Part shown: piece by piece, positions 38,442-46,862 of the stretch
Layout: every line of letters begins with the position of its first letter
Numbering within the stretch: position 1 is the first letter of the stretch
Source of the DNA: Candidatus Calditenuis fumarioli
Lineage (GTDB): Archaea; Thermoproteota; Nitrososphaeria_A; Caldarchaeales; Calditenuaceae
Assembly (NCBI GenBank): GCA_030059665.1
Contig: JANVYR010000002.1
Coordinates: 385,441 to 449,440 of the forward strand
Direction: 5' to 3'
Length of the DNA: 64,000 nucleotides
Translations under genes and position numbers: made by a program
Notes under the pieces: generated by a model
What the model was told of the DNA's origin: nothing
The model's database searches: none
Seen by the model: only the letters and a program-made list of their open reading frames with translations

Positions 38442-41400
38442 TCAGGCGACGTTCTCCAACGGGTCCACCACGAGGCTCAGGAGGTACAGCGCCCTCAGCT
38501 CCCTCCTCGCGAGCTCCTCCAGCTTCCGGCCCGCGCTGTGCAGCAGCCTCTCCCTCCAACCCCTCCTCGAGGTGGAGACCGAGAGGGCCCTCATCAGGAC
38601 GTCTATCGAGGTCGTCGCGCTGCCCTCTCCCTCCCAAGTCAGGCCCGAGACGACGTCGGTGAGCGTGACGCTCTCGCCCAGTTGCCTCGCCGCGAGCACC
38701 GCGAGGTCCACCACCAGCCCCTCCTCCATCAGCCCGGAGAGCTTGGCCCTCAGGGACCTCATCCCTAGCTTGGAGAGCTCCTCGAGCATCGCGTCGAAGT
38801 CGAAGACGTAGATCCTGAAGCCCTGGTCGACGAGCTTGGAGATCAGCGCCGATGACTGGAGGTAGGCCTCGTCGGGCTCCTCACCCTCGGCTTTGATGCC
38901 GACGGGGACCCTGAAGTTCTCGCCGTCGAAGACGGCCACGCTGTAGAGCGATCCTCCGGTGCCGGAGACCGTAGCGAGCCCCTGCTCACCGAGCTGGAAG
39001 GAGTACGTGATCACCACGGCCCTCCGCAGGGCCCTGCTGGGGAGTGGCAGGACGCGCTCCTTCCCCATGAATTGCACCCTGATCCTCTTGGTAGCGAGCA
39101 CCCTCTCAACGATGTGGACGGCGCTCCTCCTCGCGACCTCCCAGTCCATCCCCCTCGCGGTCAAGGTCGAGTAGGCGTACTCGTTCACCGCCTCGAGGAG
39201 GGCCTCGTCGAGGCCGTCGGGCTGGTAGCCCTCCAGCAGCTCCTTAAGCCGCATCCAGTCGATGTGCTCCAGCAGCCCCGCGGACTCCGTCTCGTGGATC
39301 GCGACGAACTTCCGCTCGCCTGCGATGACGACGTCGTACTTGATCGTCTCCAGCGGCACCAGAAGGGCCCTCCTCAGCACCAGCTCGATGAAGGCAGCGC
39401 CGAGCCTGAGGTGATCGGGATCGTTTCTCGGGTCGACCTCCACCAGCATTCCGTAGGTGTAGTCGCTGTACACCCCATCCGTCAGGGCCGGTACCACGAT
39501 CGTCTTCGTCTCTCTCGTCACCACCGTGAGGTCCTCCCTCAGCCTCACCACCCTCGGCCTCCTTCCCTGGAGTATCCATATCGCCCTGTTCGGGATCTTG
39601 TAGTACCTGCCGAACCTCTCGGGTGGCTTCACGACGCACAGCACCTCGCTGTGGAGGAGCCCTGCCCTGTAGTCGCCGACCACGTTCGGCTGCTGGCCCC
39701 ACTTCCTGACGGTGGACGTGTACTCCTCGAGGACGTACTGGAGCGGCTCGTACCTCCTCAAGGTGGACTCGCTGAGGTCCTCCACGATGACGCCCGTCAC
39801 CACCTTCCCTCCCGAGCTGGGCCTGCTGAAGCCGGTGACGATGCCGTCGGAGGTGTAGTCGATGCAGCCGATCTGGAACTTCTCGACCAGGTCGACGTGC
39901 GATATCTCCTCGAGGTACTGCTCTCCGTCCCTCGTCCTCCGGATCCGCTTTATCCCGAAGGGCGGAGCGAACTCGTAGAAGTTCATCTTGAGGAGGGCCT
40001 TCTTGCCGGCGTCGTTCAGGCGAAGCCCCTCCCTCAGGCCCAGCTCCTCGAGCAGCTCGAGCTCCTCCTTCGATGCCTGCTTCGCGGTCACGGGGCTTGA
40101 AAGCTTGAGGAGGCCCTTGACCAGGGTGACGTACTTGTTGGCCGGGTTGACCATCACCCTCTCCCTCGGAAGCTGGAGCCACGAGATCAGCGCGTCGAGC
40201 CCCCTCCTGAGCAGATTGTAGTCCCACGAGCTCGAGGGGAAGATCACCGTCTCGGTCCGCTCTATCCCCTCCCTCCTGCCCTTCCTCCCCTCCTTCTGGA
40301 GGAACTCCCTCAGCGACTCGGGGAGGCCGATGTGCACCGTCCTGATCACGGTCCCGATGTCGATCCCCTGCGCGAGCGTCCTCGGCGATATCAGCACCTT
40401 CACCTCCCCTTTCCTCGTTTTCTCCTCGATCTCCTCCCTCAGGCTCTTGCTGAGCAGATGGTGGTGCGACGCGACCCTGTCCCCGACCCTCTCCCTGAGG
40501 AGCCTGGCTATCTCCTCCGCCCTCGAGATGCTCCTCGTGAAGACCAGCGTGAGGCCGTCGTCGTTCGCGTACCTCTCCAGCACGTCCAGGTAGCTGTGCA
40601 CGGGCTCGTCGACCTCGATGCCGGCAGCCCTGGCGACCTCGATGACCTTGTACAGGTTACGCCTTAAGGCGTCGTAGTCGTCCAGCGCAGACAGCACGTC
40701 CGCACCTGCACCAGCCTGGACGAGCCTCTCCCGCTCGGTCCTCAACCTCTCCCATAGCCTCCTCAGATCCCTCCCGAGGACGACGAAGGTGTGGTTGGTA
40801 GGGCTGAAGGCGTCTCCGTCGATCACCTCAGTCTCCAGCCCCGTGACCTCCGTCAGGTAGCTGGCCAGCTCGTCGGCGTTCTTCAGCATCGCGGTGGTCA
40901 CCACGAACCTCACCGCGGGTGCGATCGACTCCCTGAGGAGGGATATCATGGCCAGCAGTATCGCGAGAGACCTGGGGCCGTAGAAGTCGAGGTCGTCGAT
41001 CACCATCAGGTCCATCTTCTCCAGGAAACCGCGAAGGAGGGACGCCTTGGCGGAGTACATCCTCTTCAGCTCGTTCAGCAGGAAGGCGGGATTCGTGACC
41101 ACGAAGTCGGCCGATGCTACCTCGCCCCTGAGCCTGGCGTAGTCCTGACGTCCGGAGAGCTCCGACTTCCTCGGCGCGTCCACGATCACCACCTTCTTGC
41201 CCAGAGCCTCCGAGTAGGCCCTCAGCCTCCTGACCTGGTCGTTGGAGAGCGCTAGCGTCGGGTAGACCGCCAGTGCCCTCAGACCGGCCTTAGCCGCGTA
41301 GACGAACCAGGCCTCGGTCTTCCCTGATCCAGTGCCTGATCTGAGGATGACGTTCTTTCCCTGCGAGAGGGCGGCCATCGTCCTGAACTGGTGGTAGTAG

Positions 41401-41552
41401 AGCCTCTTCTCCGCGATCTCGAAACCGGCACCAGCGAGCTCCGGCAGCACGTCGGCGAACCTCACGTTGGCGCGCCTTGGCCTGGATGGCTCCGAGACCC
41501 GCTTGTAGTACTCCAGCCCCAGCTCCCTCAGGACCTGCTCGGTGTCGATCAA
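38442..41552 (-). CDS. Large SF2 DNA/RNA helicase with an atypical DDLD motif II
   Basis: A 1036-residue protein. Helicase motifs: I RSGTGSGKTEAW (71-82), Ia YPTLALSNDQVRRLR, Ib VVTNPAFLLNE, II VIDDLD (about 184-189) where DEAD/DEAH helicases have DE.(D/H), III VTTAMLKNADE, then domain 2 with VFTRSISRAEEIARLL, ISPRTLAQGIDIGT and R-rich motif VI-like KEGRKGRREG. The roughly 550 C-terminal residues are unassigned and may hold a winged-helix and DUF1998-like part, though no cysteine cluster is evident. The layout resembles the YprA/MrfA/Lhr-type SF2 group. It lies 15 bases downstream of the MobA-like gene on the same strand. Confidence 0.85.
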   Translation of the reverse strand: MIDTEQVLRELGLEYYKRVSEPSRPRRANVRFADVLPELAGAGFEIAEKRLYYHQFRTMAALSQGKNVILRSGTGSGKTEAWFVYAAKAGLRALAVYPTLALSNDQVRRLRAYSEALGKKVVIVDAPRKSELSGRQDYARLRGEVASADFVVTNPAFLLNELKRMYSAKASLLRGFLEKMDLMVIDDLDFYGPRSLAILLAMISLLRESIAPAVRFVVTTAMLKNADELASYLTEVTGLETEVIDGDAFSPTNHTFVVLGRDLRRLWERLRTERERLVQAGAGADVLSALDDYDALRRNLYKVIEVARAAGIEVDEPVHSYLDVLERYANDDGLTLVFTRSISRAEEIARLLRERVGDRVASHHHLLSKSLREEIEEKTRKGEVKVLISPRTLAQGIDIGTVIRTVHIGLPESLREFLQKEGRKGRREGIERTETVIFPSSSWDYNLLRRGLDALISWLQLPRERVMVNPANKYVTLVKGLLKLSSPVTAKQASKEELELLEELGLREGLRLNDAGKKALLKMNFYEFAPPFGIKRIRRTRDGEQYLEEISHVDLVEKFQIGCIDYTSDGIVTGFSRPSSGGKVVTGVIVEDLSESTLRRYEPLQYVLEEYTSTVRKWGQQPNVVGDYRAGLLHSEVLCVVKPPERFGRYYKIPNRAIWILQGRRPRVVRLREDLTVVTRETKTIVVPALTDGVYSDYTYGMLVEVDPRNDPDHLRLGAAFIELVLRRALLVPLETIKYDVVIAGERKFVAIHETESAGLLEHIDWMRLKELLEGYQPDGLDEALLEAVNEYAYSTLTARGMDWEVARRSAVHIVERVLATKRIRVQFMGKERVLPLPSRALRRAVVITYSFQLGEQGLATVSGTGGSLYSVAVFDGENFRVPVGIKAEGEEPDEAYLQSSALISKLVDQGFRIYVFDFDAMLEELSKLGMRSLRAKLSGLMEEGLVVDLAVLAARQLGESVTLTDVVSGLTWEGEGSATTSIDVLMRALSVSTSRRGWRERLLHSAGRKLEELARRELRALYLLSLVVDPLENVA

Positions 41553-41567
41553 CCGACCCTTCCCTCT

Positions 41568-42173
41568 TCAGCGGCTCGCCATGATCCTCTCCGCTCGCCT
41601 CAGGTCCTCACCGCTCGTGACCCTGAGCAGGAACGTGAGCTTCGGGTCGAGGGACCTCAGTGCCCTGTAGTTGACGTAGATAGCGTTCCTGATGCCCTTC
41701 ATCACCGAGTCCATGTCGTCCCTTTTGCCGGCGGCGTTGTATGCGCTGACGAACTCGCCCGACCTGAAGGAGGAGAAGAGGTAGTTCCTGACGCCCTCCG
41801 AGTCGGTCAAGACGGCTGCGCTGAAGCGCCTGGTTAGATCGAGCATCATCGAGGTGAACTCCACCGTCAGAAGCGGCGCGTCGCACGGCAGCACCAGCAC
41901 CCTCTCCGACCCCTCCTCCGACATCAGCTGGTAGAGGCTAGAGGCGATGCCCCTGCTGCCCGACAGCATGAGCCTCCCGAAGTGCTCCTCGACCAGCTCG
42001 CCGTAGGCCCGCGCCTCCTCCTCGTCCCTCACCGAGACCACTATGTCGTCGACCTCGTCTGGGACCGCCTCCAGGACGTAGTGCAGAAGCGGTCTCCCCC
42101 TCAGCTTCACCAGCCCCCTCCTTACCCCTCCTATCTCGCTGAACTCCGTGAGGATCAGCGTCGAGACCTGCAA
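41568..42173 (-). CDS. MobA-like nucleotidyltransferase with degenerate signature
   Basis: About 201 residues from TTG 42173. The fold pattern of MobA/CofC-type NTP transferases is present: an N-terminal STLILTEFSEIGGVRRGLVKL (normally LAGG.S.RMG.K), RPLLHYVLEAVPDEVDDIVVSV, the central LPCDAPLLTVEFTSMML with the metal-site Asp, and a C-terminal HXX-like NYRALRSLDPKL. The degraded glycine signature makes the nucleotide specificity uncertain; CobY-like, MobA-like and CofC-like functions are all possible. The longer open frame to 42236 runs into the tRNA-Val promoter and is rejected. Confidence 0.75.
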   Translation of the reverse strand: MQVSTLILTEFSEIGGVRRGLVKLRGRPLLHYVLEAVPDEVDDIVVSVRDEEEARAYGELVEEHFGRLMLSGSRGIASSLYQLMSEEGSERVLVLPCDAPLLTVEFTSMMLDLTRRFSAAVLTDSEGVRNYLFSSFRSGEFVSAYNAAGKRDDMDSVMKGIRNAIYVNYRALRSLDPKLTFLLRVTSGEDLRRAERIMASR

Positions 42174-42233
42174 CCCGTTGAACGGCCGACCAGCCGAATT
42201 ATTAGTGAATCTCGTCCCCGATCCCGCCCTACG

Positions 42234-42243
42234 CATTTATTGA
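42234..42243 (+). promoter_or_regulatory. TATA box of tRNA-Val
   Basis: catttattga lies about 24 bases (centre) upstream of the mature 5' end of tRNA-Val, the normal spacing for archaeal tRNA promoters. Confidence 0.65.
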
Positions 42244-42261
42244 CGCGGTGCGTTGCCCTGA

Positions 42262-42333
42262 GGGGCCGTGGTCTAGTGGCATGACGCCGCCCTTACACGG
42301 CGGAGGTCGTGGGTTCGATTCCCACCGGCCCCA
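42262..42333 (+). tRNA. tRNA-Val(TAC)
   Basis: Complete cloverleaf: acceptor GGGGCCG/CGGCCCC with discriminator A, D arm GGTCTAGTGGCATGAC, anticodon stem CCGCC/GGCGG with loop CTTACAC giving anticodon TAC, short variable AGGTC, and T arm GTGGGTTCGATTCCCAC. No intron and no encoded CCA. It reads GUA and probably GUG. It immediately precedes a small membrane-protein gene and follows the divergent MobA-like gene. Confidence 0.97.
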
Positions 42334-42476
42334 CACAGGCGGCCCACTCGATGGAACGATCATGGAGGGCTCCGCTTTCTCCCCATGTGTATCGCGGGCA
42401 AATCGCTCCGTGCTGGTTGAGAGCCGCTCGATTTGTGTGCAAGCACTATTAATTTGGCCGACGAAGGAAGATCGCG

Positions 42477-42872
42477 GTGAAAGTCATGTCCTCGGGCGAT
42501 CGACCGGTTGCGGCGGCGATGCTCGGCCTCATCGCAGGCGTTCTCATGCTCATCGGCGGGGTAGCGGGGTTGGTGATTTGGGCCGTCGCCATCCCCTACG
42601 GCATGTGGGGCATGATGGGTGGGATGATGGCCTGGTGGGGCCCCATGTTCCTCGGCATGTTCTTCGTGGTCGTGGCGCTCATCTCAGGCGTTGTGGTCCT
42701 GACTGCCTCGGTGATGCTCCAGAGCAGGCCGGCCCAGGCCCAGACGTGGGGTCTCCTCATGCTGGTCTTCTCCGTTATAGGACTGCTGGGAATGGGAGGG
42801 TTCGTGATAGGTTCGGTCCTCGGCATAATAGCGGGCGTTCTGGCCCTTACGTGGCGGCCATCGCCGTCGTGA
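42477..42872 (+). CDS. Four-helix membrane protein, methionine/tryptophan-rich
   Basis: A 131-residue protein (GTG 42477; ATG 42486 also possible). Four hydrophobic helices are visible (about 13-38, 42-58, 61-82, 92-125); the second is notably rich in Met, Trp and Gly (MWGMMGGMMAWWGPMFLGMFF). No catalytic motifs. Proteins of this appearance (DUF4064-like) occur widely in thermophilic archaea with unknown role. A ctattaatt element about 30 bases upstream could be its promoter. Confidence 0.65.
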   Translation: MKVMSSGDRPVAAAMLGLIAGVLMLIGGVAGLVIWAVAIPYGMWGMMGGMMAWWGPMFLGMFFVVVALISGVVVLTASVMLQSRPAQAQTWGLLMLVFSVIGLLGMGGFVIGSVLGIIAGVLALTWRPSPS

Positions 42873-42980
42873 TGGGCCGGCCAATCGCGGTCCAATGACC
42901 TCATGAGCGCGGTGCCGCCACCATCGCTTCCGTTTCATGCAGAATAACCCGCTCTGCATAACTCCGCGTCTGATGGAGGA

Positions 42981-43985
42981 TCAGATCAGCTCGGCCAGCG
43001 CAGGAACCGGCGATCCGGGATCGAGCGTGACGGGCCTGCCCCTGAGCTCCCTCAGCGACGAGAGAGCCGTCTCCCTCCTCTCCCTCCTCCTGCCCGCCTC
43101 CTCCCACAGCTCGTGCTCCTCGGGCGTCATGGGTGCATAAGCCGGCAGCTCTCCAGGCCCCGTTATGTCCATCTTCACCATTGTGAAGTAAGCCCTCGAG
43201 GCCAGGACCTCTCCGTCCTCACCGAGTCTATGGGCGTCCACCTCCACCTCCATCGAGGACCTCCAAACCCTCGTCAGCCGGGCCTCGAGCCTCACCGCCT
43301 CGTTCACCGTTATCGGCGCCACGAAAAAGGTCTGGTCCACGGATGCGGTAACGGTGACCGCGTTAGCGAACCTGAGCGCGAGTATCCCGGCCACCTCGTC
43401 CATGAACTGCATCAGCCTGCCGGCGAAGAGCAGGTCACCCGCGATCGTGTCCTCCGGCGTTATGCGCCTGTAGCTGACGAGCTGGTGCTTCACCACGCCC
43501 CTCCTCTCCCACCTGAGGGCACGGATCGAGTCCTCCGCGCGCCTCCTCCAGTTCCCCATCCTTTCCATCAGGGCTCCCTCCCATCGCTCGACCGGTTCCA
43601 GCGTCGCGTTCAAAGGCCTCGGCCTCCTGTCGGACCCCACGCAGACGTAGATCGCCTTCGATGTGCAGGCCACGTCGTACGCGTTCCCCTCCCTCCAGAT
43701 CAGGGCCTCCGTGAAGACCGAGACGGAGGACCTCCCCACGTGCCCTACCCAGCTCCTGTACGTGATCCTGCTCCCCACCCTGACGGGGTTGAGGAAGTAG
43801 ACCTCGTCCATGAAGCCCAGGACCACCTCGCCCTTGCCGCTGGCCACGGTCATCGCGGAGGAGGTGCTCGACTCGATCAGCCAGCTGAGCATGTTCCCAC
43901 CGAAGAGGACGCCCAGCGGGTTCGCGTGCCTCGGCATCACGATCCTTGTGGTCTGCGAGTAGGTCTCGAGCGGCCTCAACCCCAT
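42981..43985 (-). CDS. Double-hotdog acyl-CoA thioesterase
   Basis: A 334-residue protein from ATG 43985 carrying two hotdog domains. Domain 1 has TRIVMPRHANPLGVLFGGNMLSWL (N..G.LFGG...), domain 2 YRRITPEDTIAGDLLFAGRLMQFMDEVAG (AGDLLFAG). This tandem arrangement is like ACOT9/ACOT12- or BACH-type acyl-CoA hydrolases, which need both halves for two active sites per dimer. A C-terminal helical tail of about 60 residues follows. Archaea lack bacterial-type fatty acid membranes, so the physiological acyl-CoA is unknown. The longer frame to 44048 would approach the tRNA-Arg gene and lacks family similarity. Confidence 0.85.
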   Translation of the reverse strand: MGLRPLETYSQTTRIVMPRHANPLGVLFGGNMLSWLIESSTSSAMTVASGKGEVVLGFMDEVYFLNPVRVGSRITYRSWVGHVGRSSVSVFTEALIWREGNAYDVACTSKAIYVCVGSDRRPRPLNATLEPVERWEGALMERMGNWRRRAEDSIRALRWERRGVVKHQLVSYRRITPEDTIAGDLLFAGRLMQFMDEVAGILALRFANAVTVTASVDQTFFVAPITVNEAVRLEARLTRVWRSSMEVEVDAHRLGEDGEVLASRAYFTMVKMDITGPGELPAYAPMTPEEHELWEEAGRRRERRETALSSLRELRGRPVTLDPGSPVPALAELI

Positions 43986-44057
43986 CGGTTCACGGAACCC
44001 TTCGCTATGACCGTTGGCGCACCACAGCTCCAGCGGGCATAGCGTCACGACCTCCTG

Positions 44058-44163
44058 CGGGCCCGCCGGGACTCGAACCCGGGACCTCCGGCTCCCTCCC
44101 CGACCGGACCGAAGGCCGGCGCTGTTGACCCGTTCAGGTCTGTCCGAGCTGAGCTACGGGCCC
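44058..44163 (-). tRNA. tRNA-Arg(TCG) with two apparent introns
   Basis: On the minus strand the acceptor GGGCCCG/CGGGCCC (discriminator G) and T arm CCGGGTTCGAGTCCCGG are complete. Removing 16 bases in the D arm (44123-44138, itself a GACC...GGTC hairpin) restores the D stem GCTC/GAGC, and removing 15 bases (44094-44108) after base 37 gives anticodon stem CCGGC/GCCGG with loop CTTCGGA and anticodon TCG. The mature tRNA is 75 bases. Exact splice points can slide a base or two, because the ends repeat. Intron 2 is at the canonical 37/38 site; intron 1 is at a non-canonical D-arm site. Confidence 0.88.
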
Positions 44164-44259
44164 CGTGATGAGCCGATATCCGGCCGGATAAAGGTAGGCT
44201 GCGGCCCTGACTTCCCGGAGGCACAGGCTTATCCCTCACGGGACCAGACGACTCGCTGG

Positions 44260-44445
44260 ATGGTACGCTTCGCGAGGATCTGCGGGACAGGTGATTACGT
44301 CTGTGAGGAATGCGGGACCGCGTACCACGACCTGGAGACCGCACGGAGGTGCGAAGATTTCTGCAGGACCCACCACGCCTGCTCGCTAGAGATCATCAGG
44401 CACGCCGCGCATCAGCCCTCCGAGGTCCCCAGCACGGGCAGCTGA
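44260..44445 (+). CDS. Small zinc-ribbon-like archaeal protein
   Basis: Sixty-one residues from ATG 44260. The core DYVCEECGTAYHDLETARRCEDFCRTHHACSLEIIRHA holds CxxC, a second C..C and a histidine pair, the pattern of a small archaeal zinc protein seen in several thermophile genomes; the arrangement predicts one metal site. Function unknown. The preceding Gly/Thr-rich leader places it just downstream of the tRNA-Arg gene on the opposite strand. A longer upstream frame overlaps the tRNA and is rejected. Confidence 0.65.
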   Translation: MVRFARICGTGDYVCEECGTAYHDLETARRCEDFCRTHHACSLEIIRHAAHQPSEVPSTGS

Positions 44446-44487
44446 GCACCGGATGACAGCATCGCCTCCACCCGATTGCGGACGAAA

Positions 44488-44991
44488 TCACATCTGTTGC
44501 GTCTCGACGCTGGTCCACCTCACGCCCCTTCCGGGGTGCGCGGTCTTCTCCCAGAAGACGTCCTTGAAGACCTCCTGGTAAAGGGCCCTGAAAGCGGCCA
44601 CGGGCAAGAGCACGTTCATGTAAACCAGAACCTGAGGAAGCATCCTCCAGTACCCCACGTCGATGCCCTCGAGTTTCTTGCCGACGTACCAAACGGTGAG
44701 GTAGAAGGCGTTGAAGCCGAGCGGCACCAGGCTGTACCACGGGAAGAGGTCAGAGGTCAATGCGGTTGGGAGCACCCTGAAGAACTCCAGAAGGTACAGA
44801 GCGGTCATCGAGTAGGCGACCCAGTTGAACGCGACCACGAGCGGTGCCACCAGCATGCTCAGGATCGAGAGGACGTCCGGCAGCCTCCGAGGATTTCTAA
44901 GGCCCATCCAGAGGATCCTTGGGCCGTGATCGAAGAGCGACTGTAGCCATCCCTTGAACCACCTGGTCCTCTGGCGAAGCCAGGCCCTCAC
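44488..44991 (-). CDS. C-terminal part of a split family-2 glycosyltransferase (QxxRW and membrane helices)
   Basis: This 167-residue frame begins at GTG 44991 with RAWLRQRTRWFKGWLQSL, containing the QxxRW motif (QRTRW) that belongs to the end of a processive GT2 catalytic domain, followed by four membrane helices. It is the direct continuation, in another frame, of the upstream frame 44988-45848. The two overlap by four bases (GTGA), so they could be translated as a coupled pair, but the homology break falls inside one domain. A one-base indel around 44999-45011 (cacgggaggagg) would restore a single protein of about 450 residues. Confidence 0.7.
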   Translation of the reverse strand: MRAWLRQRTRWFKGWLQSLFDHGPRILWMGLRNPRRLPDVLSILSMLVAPLVVAFNWVAYSMTALYLLEFFRVLPTALTSDLFPWYSLVPLGFNAFYLTVWYVGKKLEGIDVGYWRMLPQVLVYMNVLLPVAAFRALYQEVFKDVFWEKTAHPGRGVRWTSVETQQM

Positions 44992-45848
44992 CGTGACGGG
45001 AGCCTCCTCCCGTGGCGGCCGTCGATGACGACGGTCCTGTAACCGTTCAGGTGCAACCTCAACGCGAGCTCCGCGTCCTCAGCCAGGTTCAGCGGGTTCC
45101 ACATCGCCATGCTCCTGAGGGCATCGGCCCTGATGTAGTTCCCAGTACCACCGAGGGGGGCATACATCCTAAGCCTCGACCTGCCGTTGAGGAGGACCCT
45201 GAACCATCCCGCGTACTCGCATGCGAAGACCCTCGTTATCCATGAGTCGTGGACGTTGCCTATCCGGAGGATGGCCTGGATCACCGAGTGGTTATCGGCC
45301 GCCACGGCCGCGTTCACCTTCCGGAGAAGGTCGTTCTCCACGATGTCCTCAGCGTCGACGACCCCTATCACCTCGCCGGTGCAGAGGGCGAACCCGTCGT
45401 CCAGCGCGCTCGGCTTGGTGGGGAAGAACTGTCGCCTCACGATCAGCTTCACGTTCCTCGGGTACATCTGCTGCAGCCTCAGCGCTATCCTCCCGGTCTG
45501 CTCGTCGTCAGCCACAACCACGAGCTCCTTCAGCGCCTTCGGGTAATCGACCTCGGTGAGGAGGTGCGTTATGGTCCGTTCGATCAGCGGCTCCTTCACC
45601 GCCGGCAGGATGAGGGAGAACTTCAGGAACCTCGACGGCTGCGAGGCTGGGCTGTAGGGGCTCTTGAGCCCTGAGAACAGGAACAGCGAGTTGTAGAGAC
45701 CCCAGAACAGGTAAAGGAAAACCGACAGGTATGCGAGCGCCAGCAAGGTCAACCGGGTTTGAGCGTAGAGCCCGAAGGCGAACGACGCCAACAGGATGAC
45801 GAGGTAGTAGAACCTCCGCCTCAGAAGGAACCTCGGGACCCTCCTCAT
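44988..45848 (-). CDS. N-terminal part of the split family-2 glycosyltransferase
   Basis: A 286-residue frame with two N-terminal membrane helices (about 10-50) and a GT-A catalytic core: VVVADDEQTGRIALRLQQMY, VVDAEDIVENDLL (metal DXD-like) and NLAEDAELALRLHLNGYRTVVIDG (the catalytic ED). After IDGRHG it reads RRLPSR and stops, where relatives continue EEAPVTVRAWLRQRTRW, found one frame over. The product as encoded lacks the QxxRW motif. The gene lies two bases before the TackOD1-like gene end (a four-base overlap), suggesting an operon. Either a frameshift mutation, a sequence error or a genuine split. Confidence 0.7.
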   Translation of the reverse strand: MRRVPRFLLRRRFYYLVILLASFAFGLYAQTRLTLLALAYLSVFLYLFWGLYNSLFLFSGLKSPYSPASQPSRFLKFSLILPAVKEPLIERTITHLLTEVDYPKALKELVVVADDEQTGRIALRLQQMYPRNVKLIVRRQFFPTKPSALDDGFALCTGEVIGVVDAEDIVENDLLRKVNAAVAADNHSVIQAILRIGNVHDSWITRVFACEYAGWFRVLLNGRSRLRMYAPLGGTGNYIRADALRSMAMWNPLNLAEDAELALRLHLNGYRTVVIDGRHGRRLPSR

Positions 45849-46819
45849 ATAGCATCAAGCGCGTTCAATAGCTTAGCCAGAAGCTCCTTCTCGTCGGAGT
45901 AGACGATGACCTTGACGAGCTCCCTCGGGAAGAGGCTGCCGATGCGTTCCTCCAGATTGCCCTCAAGCCGAAGGAACTTGGCGATGTTGTTGGCGAATCC
46001 GGTGCTCAAGGCTGCAACCACCGGAACCTGTAGGTCCAGTGCAAGTGTTAGCAGACGGGAAACTGTGTCGGGGCTCGCAACGGAGTTGTCGATCAGCACC
46101 ACCGCGCACCGCTTCTCGCCCTTGTGGACGAGGGCGTCGACGACGTGCTCCAGATGCGAGAGTTGCCCCCGCAGCACCGCGAACGGTTCTGCCCTGTACC
46201 CATGTGAGCTCAGGGCCTCGATCAGTGACAGCACCCTGGATACAGCGGTCGCCTGGCGCGATCCTGAGGGTTCGTAGACGAGGACCGGTGACCTGTGGAG
46301 GGCCAGCTCGTCGAGCCTGAGGACGTGACCGTTGCTGCAGGTGAGGGAGAAGAGCGGGAACTGGAAGACGCTCATGCAGGTGCTGCACCTGTAGCTTATG
46401 CCGGGCCTTCCGTAATCCACGCCGACCACCTTCAGAGGCTTATCGCAGACCGGGCACACGAGCCCCTTCGGGGTCCTGAATCGGGAGACGTCATCGGCAT
46501 AATGGCACTCGTAGTGGATGACGAGGTCCACCTTCTCGAGGTCCTGGGAGTTGCAGTTAGGGCAGAAGAGGTTCAAGGACAGGTCGAGGTCGCCGCAGAC
46601 GGGACAGATCGCGAACGAGACGTGTCCCTTTATCCTGAAGAGGCCAAGCTTGATGAGCGTGGAGACCCTCTCCTCCCTGATCGTTAGCTCGCCTATTTTG
46701 TAGACTACCCCTATGCCCCTGATGCGCTCAGGCCTCAGCTCCTCGCCGGGTTTCAGGAGCCTGTTGAGGATCTCGACTTGCCTCAGCTCGCTCAGCGTCA
46801 GCTCGTCCTCGAAGGCCAT
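45845..46819 (-). CDS. TackOD1-like zinc-ribbon protein
   Basis: A 324-residue protein with a cysteine-rich middle: CPVCGDLDLSLNLFCPNCNS (80-100 region), then VIHYECHY, CPVCDKPL and YRCSTCMSVF, i.e. paired zinc ribbons as in the TACK-archaeal TackOD1 output domain. The N terminus is a winged-helix-like helical region (SELRQVEILNRLL). The C-terminal half (LVYEPSGSRQATAVSRVLSLIEALSSHGYRA...CAVVLIDNSVASPDT) is alpha/beta and receiver-like. TackOD1 proteins are linked to signalling and surface glycan genes; here it overlaps a GT2 gene by four bases. The role is inference. Confidence 0.65.
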   Translation of the reverse strand: MAFEDELTLSELRQVEILNRLLKPGEELRPERIRGIGVVYKIGELTIREERVSTLIKLGLFRIKGHVSFAICPVCGDLDLSLNLFCPNCNSQDLEKVDLVIHYECHYADDVSRFRTPKGLVCPVCDKPLKVVGVDYGRPGISYRCSTCMSVFQFPLFSLTCSNGHVLRLDELALHRSPVLVYEPSGSRQATAVSRVLSLIEALSSHGYRAEPFAVLRGQLSHLEHVVDALVHKGEKRCAVVLIDNSVASPDTVSRLLTLALDLQVPVVAALSTGFANNIAKFLRLEGNLEERIGSLFPRELVKVIVYSDEKELLAKLLNALDAI

Positions 46820-46862
46820 TCCCCCGACCTCGACCGGTTTCTGCCGTCATATTAGGGAGATG

